Assembly: GCA_028824575.1 (NCBI GenBank)
Contig: JAPPDN010000185.1
Span: 1-6,664, forward strand
Direction of reading: 5' to 3'
Length of the DNA: 6,664 nt
Origin: Candidatus Poribacteria bacterium
GTDB lineage: Bacteria > Poribacteria > WGA-4E > WGA-3G
The translations under genes and the position numbers were made by a program. Below the pieces are notes generated by a model. That model made no database searches. It saw only the letters and a program-made list of their open reading frames with translations, and had not been told where the DNA came from. Shown here piece after piece: positions 1 through 5,957 of this stretch. How positions within the stretch are numbered: the stretch's first letter is position 1; every line of letters begins with the position of its first letter.

Positions 1-35
1 ATAAGCAGCATAGCTTTGAACTTTGAAGGTTATTG

Positions 36-836
36 CTATCGAGTCGCCCTCCATTCCATTTTTAGAGAGCCCCATGTGGTCGTGAGTTTACCATGCGCTT
101 TGACATCTAACGTGTTCACTGCTAAGTTGTTAATCTCGTTCTCACTGAGAACGGCGTTGTAGATTCTCGCATCTTCGACACGTGCGACGACCCAACCGTG
201 AGCGGTGCCGCCGATGAGGGCGCGTGGCCCGAAAAGTGCTTCCACATCACCGGCTTTCCAAGATACGATGGGTCCCTGCGTATAATCGCCTATGACATCG
301 CCGTTACGATATATCACGATCTTTGCGTTTCCGCCATCATCCTCGTAGGAGATCGCCAACTGGATCAGTTTCCCAGTCTCTTTTTCCTCGAAACCGGGGT
401 TTGCATCCTGTGTGCGCCTGAAGAAGCTGCTGCCCGCCATCCAACGTTTCGGTTGACGTTCCGCATAGACTATTGCGTCAAAGGTATCTCCACTGCTCTT
501 ATTGACCGCCAACGTAGCGCCTCTCGTGACGTTTAGGTCGTCTAAATAGAGCCATGTCACCAAGGTCTTTTCAGGACCGATGTCAGGTCCTTTATACCCT
601 GTCGTCATTGCCCATTCGTTATTGCCGATGTGCAATTTTCCGTCCTTGACTTCAGCATCCAAGAGATCAATCTCGCTGAAATGCCCCGTCAAGTCTTCCA
701 ATTCAACACCATTCTCAAAGGTCCAGTGCCCAATTAAATCCTCTTTCTTTTCGCCTTGCGCCAATGCTGGCATCACGAAACCCAACACCAGCGACATAGA
801 GAGACTGAAAATGAAATAGCGTTTCACGAGTTTCAT
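36..836 (-). CDS. Secreted LamG/concanavalin A-like fold protein
   Basis: Encodes 266 residues. Residues 1-26 form a signal peptide: basic start MKLVKR, a hydrophobic core, and probable cleavage after PALA before Q27. Residues about 34-239 look like a laminin-G-type jelly roll: an opening LIGHWTFENG motif, a central strand pair with YRNGDVIG near 176-183, and the closing EDARIYNAVLSENEI near 221-235 that ends many bacterial LamG_3 domains. A short tail containing GKLTTTWG (249-256) follows. Such domains usually bind carbohydrate or act as adhesion or scaffold modules; no catalytic residues are evident and the ligand is unknown. A GTG at 851 would extend the frame by five codons, but it overlaps the Shine-Dalgarno, so the ATG at 836 is preferred. 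The gene is separated from the upstream gene by 258 bp of repeats and is probably transcribed on its own. The fold call is fairly secure; the role is not. Confidence 0.85.
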   Translation of the reverse strand: MKLVKRYFIFSLSMSLVLGFVMPALAQGEKKEDLIGHWTFENGVELEDLTGHFSEIDLLDAEVKDGKLHIGNNEWAMTTGYKGPDIGPEKTLVTWLYLDDLNVTRGATLAVNKSSGDTFDAIVYAERQPKRWMAGSSFFRRTQDANPGFEEKETGKLIQLAISYEDDGGNAKIVIYRNGDVIGDYTQGPIVSWKAGDVEALFGPRALIGGTAHGWVVARVEDARIYNAVLSENEINNLAVNTLDVKAHGKLTTTWGSLKMEWRATR

Positions 837-844
837 CGTTGTGT

Positions 845-849
845 CCTCC
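845..849 (-). promoter_or_regulatory. Ribosome binding site of the LamG gene
   Basis: GGAGG on the minus strand lies 8 nt before the ATG at 836. It decides the start: the alternative in-frame GTG at 851 would sit on top of this site and have no site of its own. Confidence 0.8.
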
Positions 850-904
850 ACTGTTGAAGTCTATTTGTGGTTTTTTTAGGGGTTTCAACGGTTCGCGGGG
901 TTGC

Positions 905-923
905 AACCTGATAGCGACAGGTT
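905..923. repeat. Inverted repeat AACCTG-N7-CAGGTT
   Basis: Two perfect 6-bp arms (905-910 and 918-923) flank a 7-nt loop. The site lies upstream of the LamG gene, just outside the left end of the MITE-like element. The right arm runs into AGGTTATAATCT, a second near-palindrome (919-930). It could be an operator, a hairpin in the LamG leader, or the remains of a dispersed repeat; the sequence alone does not decide. Confidence 0.45.
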
Positions 924-934
924 ATAATCTATGA

Positions 935-1035
935 CAGGACTTACGCAAATTGAATGGGAAACGGTATATTTTGCTGATTTAACCCCCTAAATCCCCCTTA
1001 TCAGGGGGACTTTAAGAGAAAATGCGTAAGTCCTA
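935..1035. mobile_element. MITE-like element with 12-bp terminal inverted repeats
   Basis: AGGACTTACGCA (936-947) and its exact reverse complement TGCGTAAGTCCT (1023-1034) bound a short non-coding segment. CTATGA occurs directly outside each end (929-934 and 1036-1041), with one unpaired base between it and each arm, which looks like a 6-bp target-site duplication. The inside has no plausible reading frame; it contains two adjacent C5T blocks (983-1002) and a GC-rich hairpin. Termini, size and flanking duplication match a non-autonomous element that would need a transposase supplied elsewhere. The transposase family is not identifiable from one copy. From memory, similar GGACTTACGC ends occur in dispersed repeats of other bacteria, but I could not check this. 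Confidence 0.6.
992..1009. other. GC-rich hairpin inside the MITE-like element
   Basis: TCCCCCT (992-998) pairs with AGGGGGA (1003-1009) across a 4-nt loop, giving a 7-bp stem. A second C5T block at 983-988 could pair with the same G-run as an alternative. On the minus strand the stem is followed by TTTAGGGGG, too poor in T for a good intrinsic terminator, though it might still slow polymerase entering the LamG leader. Confidence 0.55.
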
Positions 1036-1050
1036 CTATGAAATAGGTGA

Positions 1051-1072
1051 GGCGAGGTCCGTGGACCTCGCC
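1051..1072. repeat. Perfect 10-bp inverted repeat after the DUF1553 gene
   Basis: GGCGAGGTCC (1051-1060) and GGACCTCGCC (1063-1072) are perfect complements separated by GT, so about 9 bp can form with a 4-nt loop. The structure starts 22 nt past the stop codon of the minus-strand DUF1549/DUF1553 gene, where a terminator or 3'-stabilising hairpin would be expected. No T-tract follows on the minus strand (TCACCTATTT), so it is not a canonical intrinsic terminator. It may be a dispersed REP-like palindrome that protects or ends the lon operon transcript. Confidence 0.6.
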
Positions 1073-1094
1073 GTAAGGGTCGTTCAAGATTGGT

Positions 1095-3410
1095 TTATTG
1101 GACAAAAATAAATGACCGTGAGGAGATGAGTGCCCACAAGAGATCTTCACATCCTGCGCGGCGTTTCGGGCTCTCAGCGATGTAAGTTTTAGCGGTCTTA
1201 ACCTCTTCATCAGAGGGAAACCGGCTTAACGTGGTGAGATACAACTCGGTAATGAGCTCGCGATTGTCGGATTTCTCCTTTATCAAACGGGCGAGTACGC
1301 CGCCGGAGCTCCTCAATTTTTTATGGATATAACTGGAATTGATCATGTGGAGTGCCTGTGTTAGCGTCGGTTCGAGTTTCGGGTCCAAATCACCGAGGAA
1401 CTCTCTCCCAGAACGTCCATAGAGCGATAAGAAGCGTGAACTCACCGGCAGTGGCAATGCCACAGAACGCGTACCCATCGGATATCGTCCATATTTTTCG
1501 CCTGTCTCAGTAACGTCATTTAAGACATCGAGCAAGACCTGTGCCATCATCGGCCGCGGATAGAAGCGTGAGAAAAAGCGGTCATCCAACTGGTTTGTGT
1601 CGTTGGGTTCTGCTGAAAGTTGGTATGTCCGCGAATTGAGTATCCGTCTAATGACGTGTTTGGTATCAAATCCACTTTGTACGAAGTCGTCCGCCAATGC
1701 TTCGAGAAGTCCCTCAACGCTTGGTGACGTTGTGGCACGCATATCGTCAACAGGATTGACGATCCCTTTACCGAAGTAGTGGCTCCAGATGCGGTTCACA
1801 GTTGCTTTGGCGAAGTATGGGTTCGTCGAGGAGGTCATCCAATCTGCAAGTACTTGCAGGACATCGCCCTGATAATTCGGAGCAAGCGATTCACCACCGA
1901 GGAACGTCGGAAGTGCGACTTCACCGCGATTGCCTTGTACAGATTGGTTAATAACACGTCCCCTTGGGTTATAGGAGATGACCTGTTCGTTGTAGAGTTC
2001 ACCCCCCTGGATTCTGACCTTTCCGGTGAAGGCAGCGAAATTCCAATAGTCGTCAGTCGTCCATTGGTCAAACGGATGTTTATGGCACCTTGCACAACTC
2101 AGACGGATGCCGAGAAACACCTGTGCAGTTGTCTCAGCTCTACCGGCGGGTTGGCGTTCAATGCGATAGTAGTTTGTAGGGCCGTGTTGATAAGTGCTGC
2201 CTCGCGCCGTGATGAGTTCTCGGACGAAAGCGTCGTAAGATCTGTTTTCCGCCACCGCATCCTGCACCCACTCGTGGAAAAGTGTCGCCCCGCGTTCTCC
2301 GAATGCACCATTTCCTAAACTACGCGGATGGATGCGCAGCATATCCGCTAATTTCAGTGTGCGCAGATTAACCCATTCTGGTGCGTCAAGAAGTGCATCA
2401 ATGAGGGTCGAGCGTTTATCAGGACTGGCATCTGCCAAAAACGCTTTCACCTCGTCTGGCATTGGAAGTCGACCAACGGTGTCCAAATAGATCCTGCGGA
2501 TGAATGCATCATCGGTTGTCAATGCCGAAGGTCGAATATTCAACTTTTTGAGTTTGGCAAGTACAAACTCATCAATGAAATTATTGGGGATAAATTCCGG
2601 GTCTTGTGTAGCAAGGTTTATGTCGGAAGCCCGCGGAATTGTTACAAACGCTGCATCGACCACCCCTAAGAAGCGTGCAATAATCGCAGTTCCGCCCCAA
2701 CGAACACTCGTCACTTCACCGGTAGGTGATACCTCGGCAACGGGTGCATCTTTAGATTCATAGACGGCTTTTTCGGTTACATCTTCAACGGATCCGTCCG
2801 AAAAATGGGCGAGGACCTTCAGTTGTGAAGTTTGTCCGACATCGGAGAGGACAAAACTACTCGGTTCAATTGCAAGTTTCCGCAGACGTGGTTCGTCGTC
2901 GGCAAAAGGTGCGCCTGCTTTAATCCACCGTAAGATGGTTAATCCTTCATCTGAATTGGGATCAAAGCGCAAACCGCCTTCATGCGGGATCTGTCCGGTG
3001 GGTTTAAGATAAAAGAGACTCTGATCAGGCTCAAGCAGGTTGATGCGTCTACCACGATTGTGGTGGACAATCGGTTCATGATCTGATTCCGGGTTTAAGG
3101 TCAACAGCGAGAGATTTAACCCGCCCTGTCCGCCAAATTTCCCGTGGCACATCCCCGCTGAACAGCCTTGTTTGTCAAGGATAGGGGCAATGTCTTTCAG
3201 AAATTTAACAGATGATTCTGTAGCATTAGCGTCAGCATCTTTAATAGTCTCAGGCAAAGTAGCTTCGGACACAGGGTTTGCGCTATCAGTCGTGTCTGCT
3301 TGTGCAGCAAATGACACGGCTAACAGAAACACAATAGCGAGTGTAGCAAACCGAGGAATTATGTGCACGGTACGTGGTCCTTGCACAATGATTCTCAATA
3401 AGTGTCTCAT
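1095..3410 (-). CDS. Exported PSCyt1-Ig-DUF1549-DUF1553 protein
   Basis: Encodes 771 residues. A signal peptide has its hydrophobic core at about 21-36 and probable cleavage after AAQA (38). Residues about 68-170 resemble the planctomycete cytochrome C domain PSCyt1, with a C-x4-CH motif (C83, C88, H89) and the GGLNLSL sequence after it. Residues 173-260 look like a bacterial Ig-like (Big_2) segment. DUF1549 (PSCyt2) covers about 275-465 and includes a canonical CxxCH haem-c motif, CARCHKHPFDQW at 439-450. DUF1553 (PSD1) follows at about 515-765 and ends in LLWALISSRSFIF. Such proteins are abundant in Planctomycetes and relatives, and the Cys-His motifs suggest covalent haem, but no reaction is established. 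They often sit beside a DUF1501 gene; none is visible here. Instead the ATG overlaps the lon stop codon by 4 bp, behind a strong Shine-Dalgarno. Architecture is confident; function is unknown. Confidence 0.93.
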   Translation of the reverse strand: MRHLLRIIVQGPRTVHIIPRFATLAIVFLLAVSFAAQADTTDSANPVSEATLPETIKDADANATESSVKFLKDIAPILDKQGCSAGMCHGKFGGQGGLNLSLLTLNPESDHEPIVHHNRGRRINLLEPDQSLFYLKPTGQIPHEGGLRFDPNSDEGLTILRWIKAGAPFADDEPRLRKLAIEPSSFVLSDVGQTSQLKVLAHFSDGSVEDVTEKAVYESKDAPVAEVSPTGEVTSVRWGGTAIIARFLGVVDAAFVTIPRASDINLATQDPEFIPNNFIDEFVLAKLKKLNIRPSALTTDDAFIRRIYLDTVGRLPMPDEVKAFLADASPDKRSTLIDALLDAPEWVNLRTLKLADMLRIHPRSLGNGAFGERGATLFHEWVQDAVAENRSYDAFVRELITARGSTYQHGPTNYYRIERQPAGRAETTAQVFLGIRLSCARCHKHPFDQWTTDDYWNFAAFTGKVRIQGGELYNEQVISYNPRGRVINQSVQGNRGEVALPTFLGGESLAPNYQGDVLQVLADWMTSSTNPYFAKATVNRIWSHYFGKGIVNPVDDMRATTSPSVEGLLEALADDFVQSGFDTKHVIRRILNSRTYQLSAEPNDTNQLDDRFFSRFYPRPMMAQVLLDVLNDVTETGEKYGRYPMGTRSVALPLPVSSRFLSLYGRSGREFLGDLDPKLEPTLTQALHMINSSYIHKKLRSSGGVLARLIKEKSDNRELITELYLTTLSRFPSDEEVKTAKTYIAESPKRRAGCEDLLWALISSRSFIFVQ

Positions 3411-5830
3411 GTGAATACCTCCGTGAAAACTTCGGTTACATGTTCTACAAACAGAAATTCAACACCTTTTTGAATGTCTTTCGGAACTTCAATGAAATGT
3501 TTTTTGTTGCCTTCTGGCAGGATGACTTTCTTAATGCCTGCCTGCTTCGCCGCCAGTATTTTTTCCTTCACGCCACCGATAGGTAAAACTCTGCCTCTGA
3601 GCGTGAGTTCACCCGTCATAGCGATCTCAGGACTAATCCGTTGCCGAGTGGCAATAGAGGCGAGTGCAGTCGCGATAGTGATACCTGCCGAGGGTCCATC
3701 CTTCGGGATTGCCCCTGCAGGCACATGTACATGAATATCGTCTTCTAATACGCCCGGGTTAAATTGAAGCACGTCGGATTGAGACTTAACATAACTGAGT
3801 GCGGCTTGTACGGATTCCTGCATGACATCGCCGATCTGTCCAGTGATGCGTAGTTGGTTATGTGCATTTGTCTTTTTGGTGGTAGCTGCCTCAATAAAAA
3901 GGATTTCACCGCCAGCCGGTGTAACAGATAGACCCGTTGCGACACCGATGTCAGCTTTACGTCCGGCGATTTCAGAATCAAATTTCGCAGGTCCCAAATA
4001 GCGTTGTATATCCCTTGTTGCAATAACTGTCGGTTCGGTTTTTCCTTCAGCGACACGGCGAGCGACTTTACGACAAAGCGTCCCGAGTTCGCGCTCCAAA
4101 TTTCGGACACCTGCTTCGCGGGTATACGCACTAATCACTTTATCAATGGCAGTATCCCTTATGCGGATCAAATCGTCTTCCAGCCCATTTGCAGTCAACT
4201 GGCGCGGAATTAGGTACTGCTTTGCAATAATGCGTTTCTCGTTGGCGGTATAACCGAGGAGTTCTATTGTTTCCATCCGGTCGCGGAGCGGCGGTGGAAT
4301 CGTATGCAGTTGATTCGCCGTTGTGACAAACATCACCTTAGAGAGATCAAACGGGACATCAAGGTAATTATCCGTGAATGAGTGATTCTGTTCTGGGTCC
4401 AGGACTTCCAAAAGTGCGGAGGCCGGGTCGCCCCGAAAATCGGAACCGAGTTTATCAATTTCATCAAGCATAAAGACAGGATTATTCGATTCGGCTTGGC
4501 GAATTCCTTTGATGATTCGCCCTGGCATCGATCCGATATAGGTGCGTCGGTGTCCACGGATCTCGGCTTCATCGTGCATGCCGCCCAATGAGATACGTAC
4601 AAATTTTCTGTTCATTGCGCGTGCGATAGATTTACCGAGTGATGTTTTTCCGACACCCGGCGGTCCAACGAAACAGAAGATGGGTCCCTTCATATCCGCT
4701 TTAAGCATCCGCACAGCGAGATACTCTAAAATCCGTTCTTTGATTTTTTCGAGATCGTAGTGATCTTCATCAAGTATCTCTTTTGCGGCAGCAATATCTA
4801 ATGAATCCTCGGTACTCGTAGACCAAGGAACGTTGAGCAACCAATCTAAGTAATTCCGAGAAACCGTTGATTCCGGCGAGAAAGACTGCATTTTGGCAAG
4901 CCGTTTGAGTTCTTTTTCGGCTGCCTGTTTCGCTTTTTCGGGCATCTCGGTTTCGCCCAGCTGCTCTCGCATCTCATCAATTTCAAGTCCTAAGTCGTCG
5001 GCTTCACCGAGTTCGGTCTGAATAGCTTTCAGTTGTTCTCGGAGGTAGTATTCGCGCTGTCCTTTATTAATAACGGCTTGGGCATTATTTTGAATTTTGC
5101 TTTCTAATTCGTGTAAGTCAAGTTCTTTTGCGAGAATAACTGCCAGCGTATTTAACCGTTCAGGGACAGATACTGCCTCTAAAATGCGCTGCTTATCGTG
5201 TGCCTTTAAATCCAATACAGCAGCGATGTAGTCGGCAAGGCGGCCTGGCTCATCAATCATCGTTTTGGTTATACTGCCGTATTCCTCTTGGTAGCGCGAT
5301 GACATCTGAACGATACGCTGAAACATTTCATCGTTGCTGCGTACAAGAGCCTCAACCTCCAAGTCCGCCTCTGAGTCAGCGGCGACCGAATCTGTTTCAT
5401 CGCTTCCAACGACGTTGACGCGTGCCTTGACGAAGGGTTCGGTGTGCAAGATCTTCTCAATTTGTACGCGTTCTCGTCCATGGGCGAGGAACAACACATC
5501 CTCATCATCAGTCTTGTAGCGCAGAATATGGATGAGACTCCCGACTGGACTGAGATCATCTGATTTAATTTTCTTGATATCTTCCTTGGAGAGTTCCTTT
5601 TTTGGCCGAAAGACGCAAAGCACCCTATCAGCCTCCATCGCATCTTCAATAGCCGTGGTCGCCATCTTTCCAGAGAGCGCGACGTGATGCGGTGGAAACG
5701 GCGGCACTGGCGGCATATACGGAAAAACAACGAGATCGTCCAGTGGCAGAATCGGAAGTTCCTGTGTAAGTTCTTCTTCTTCCTGATCAATGGTATTTTC
5801 AGACTCGTTTTCTTTTTCTTTGGTTTTCAT
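3407..5830 (-). CDS. lon: ATP-dependent protease Lon (LonA, S16 family)
   Basis: Encodes 807 residues, normal for LonA. This cytoplasmic ring protease unfolds and degrades misfolded and regulatory proteins. After an acidic, low-complexity first 22 residues comes the N-terminal substrate domain, starting at LPILPLDDLVVFP (25-37). A helical linker covers about 230-330, including the conserved GQREYYLREQLKAIQ (257-271). The AAA+ module has Walker A GPPGVGKT (389-396), pore loop YIGSMPGR (431-438), Walker B FMLDEID (453-459), sensor-1 N506, arginine finger R518 in LRDRME, and sensor-2 R576 in REAGVRNLER. The protease domain carries PKDGPSAG with catalytic S714 and GGVKEK with K757, so the Ser-Lys dyad is intact. 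The segment after VVFPYM is unusually proline-rich (PPVPPFPPHH). The start is supported by AGGAG 6 nt upstream. It overlaps the next gene by 4 bp. No CIRCE heat-shock operator is seen upstream. Identity is very secure. Confidence 0.98.
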   Translation of the reverse strand: MKTKEKENESENTIDQEEEELTQELPILPLDDLVVFPYMPPVPPFPPHHVALSGKMATTAIEDAMEADRVLCVFRPKKELSKEDIKKIKSDDLSPVGSLIHILRYKTDDEDVLFLAHGRERVQIEKILHTEPFVKARVNVVGSDETDSVAADSEADLEVEALVRSNDEMFQRIVQMSSRYQEEYGSITKTMIDEPGRLADYIAAVLDLKAHDKQRILEAVSVPERLNTLAVILAKELDLHELESKIQNNAQAVINKGQREYYLREQLKAIQTELGEADDLGLEIDEMREQLGETEMPEKAKQAAEKELKRLAKMQSFSPESTVSRNYLDWLLNVPWSTSTEDSLDIAAAKEILDEDHYDLEKIKERILEYLAVRMLKADMKGPIFCFVGPPGVGKTSLGKSIARAMNRKFVRISLGGMHDEAEIRGHRRTYIGSMPGRIIKGIRQAESNNPVFMLDEIDKLGSDFRGDPASALLEVLDPEQNHSFTDNYLDVPFDLSKVMFVTTANQLHTIPPPLRDRMETIELLGYTANEKRIIAKQYLIPRQLTANGLEDDLIRIRDTAIDKVISAYTREAGVRNLERELGTLCRKVARRVAEGKTEPTVIATRDIQRYLGPAKFDSEIAGRKADIGVATGLSVTPAGGEILFIEAATTKKTNAHNQLRITGQIGDVMQESVQAALSYVKSQSDVLQFNPGVLEDDIHVHVPAGAIPKDGPSAGITIATALASIATRQRISPEIAMTGELTLRGRVLPIGGVKEKILAAKQAGIKKVILPEGNKKHFIEVPKDIQKGVEFLFVEHVTEVFTEVFT
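3418..3422 (-). promoter_or_regulatory. Ribosome binding site inside the lon 3' end
   Basis: GGAGG on the minus strand lies 7 nt before the ATG at 3410, inside the codons for Thr-Glu-Val near the Lon C terminus. It fixes the start of the DUF1549/DUF1553 gene and supports termination-reinitiation coupling through the ATGA overlap at 3407-3410. Confidence 0.8.
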
Positions 5831-5836
5831 GTTTTT

Positions 5837-5841
5837 CTCCT
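5837..5841 (-). promoter_or_regulatory. Ribosome binding site of lon
   Basis: AGGAG on the minus strand sits 6 nt before the ATG at 5830 and supports that start for Lon. Confidence 0.75.
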
Positions 5842-5843
5842 AT

Positions 5844-5874
5844 CTTATAGTTCTCGGCTGTCAGCAACTTTCAA
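5844..5874 (-). promoter_or_regulatory. Possible sigma70-like promoter of lon
   Basis: On the minus strand TTGAAA (5874-5869) and TATAAG (5849-5844) resemble -35 and -10 boxes, but the 19-bp spacer is long and the 5' leader would be very short, starting close to the Shine-Dalgarno. This is a weak candidate, and transcription could instead come from the upstream membrane-protein gene, since no terminator is visible between the two. Confidence 0.2.
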
Positions 5875-5899
5875 CTAACGGTTATCAATTTTCAGAAAG

Positions 5900-5909
5900 C
5901 GGATATCCG
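5900..5909. repeat. Perfect 10-bp palindrome CGGATATCCG upstream of lon
   Basis: A self-complementary 10-mer in the lon spacer, extendable by a G:T and an A:T pair. It lies about 70 bp upstream of the lon start, where a dimeric regulator could bind, but short palindromes also arise by chance and no regulator family is recognised. Confidence 0.4.
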
Positions 5910-5921
5910 TTCCTTCAGTAA

Positions 5922-5944
5922 CTGACAACTACCGTTCTGACAAC
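5922..5944. repeat. Direct repeat CTGACAAC-N7-CTGACAAC
   Basis: Two exact 8-bp copies (5922-5929 and 5937-5944) are spaced 15 bp apart; on the minus strand they read GTTGTCAG. The first overlaps the palindrome TCAGT-A-ACTGA (5915-5925). A degenerate relative of this block, TCAGCAACTTTCAACTAACGGTT, lies about 54 bp away at 5861-5883. The block lies between the membrane-protein stop and the lon start. It could be tandem binding sites or a decaying low-complexity intergenic repeat. Confidence 0.5.
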
Positions 5945-5957
5945 CTCTTTTTTAGGA

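Noticed and set aside
198..536. Plus-strand 112-codon frame opposite the LamG gene
   Set aside because: Antisense to a domain-supported gene; the translation has no recognisable motif or signal peptide.
849..877. Plus-strand terminator-like CCAC...GTGG followed by seven T
   Set aside because: The stem is only 4 bp with a long loop, and no plus-strand gene ends there.
1779..2318. Plus-strand open frame of 179 codons opposite the DUF1549/DUF1553 gene
   Set aside because: It lies wholly antisense to well-conserved domains, and its translation shows no recognisable motif or domain.
3745..4131. Minus-strand 128-codon frame inside lon
   Set aside because: It overlaps the conserved Lon protease domain in another frame, and no domain is recognisable.
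5269..5790. Minus-strand open frame of 173 codons inside lon
   Set aside because: It is a frame-shifted shadow of the Lon N-terminal coding region, rich in Arg, Cys and Ser, with no family features.
5831..5957. CIRCE heat-shock operator upstream of lon
   Set aside because: No TTAGCACTC/GAGTGCTAA arms or close variants are present.
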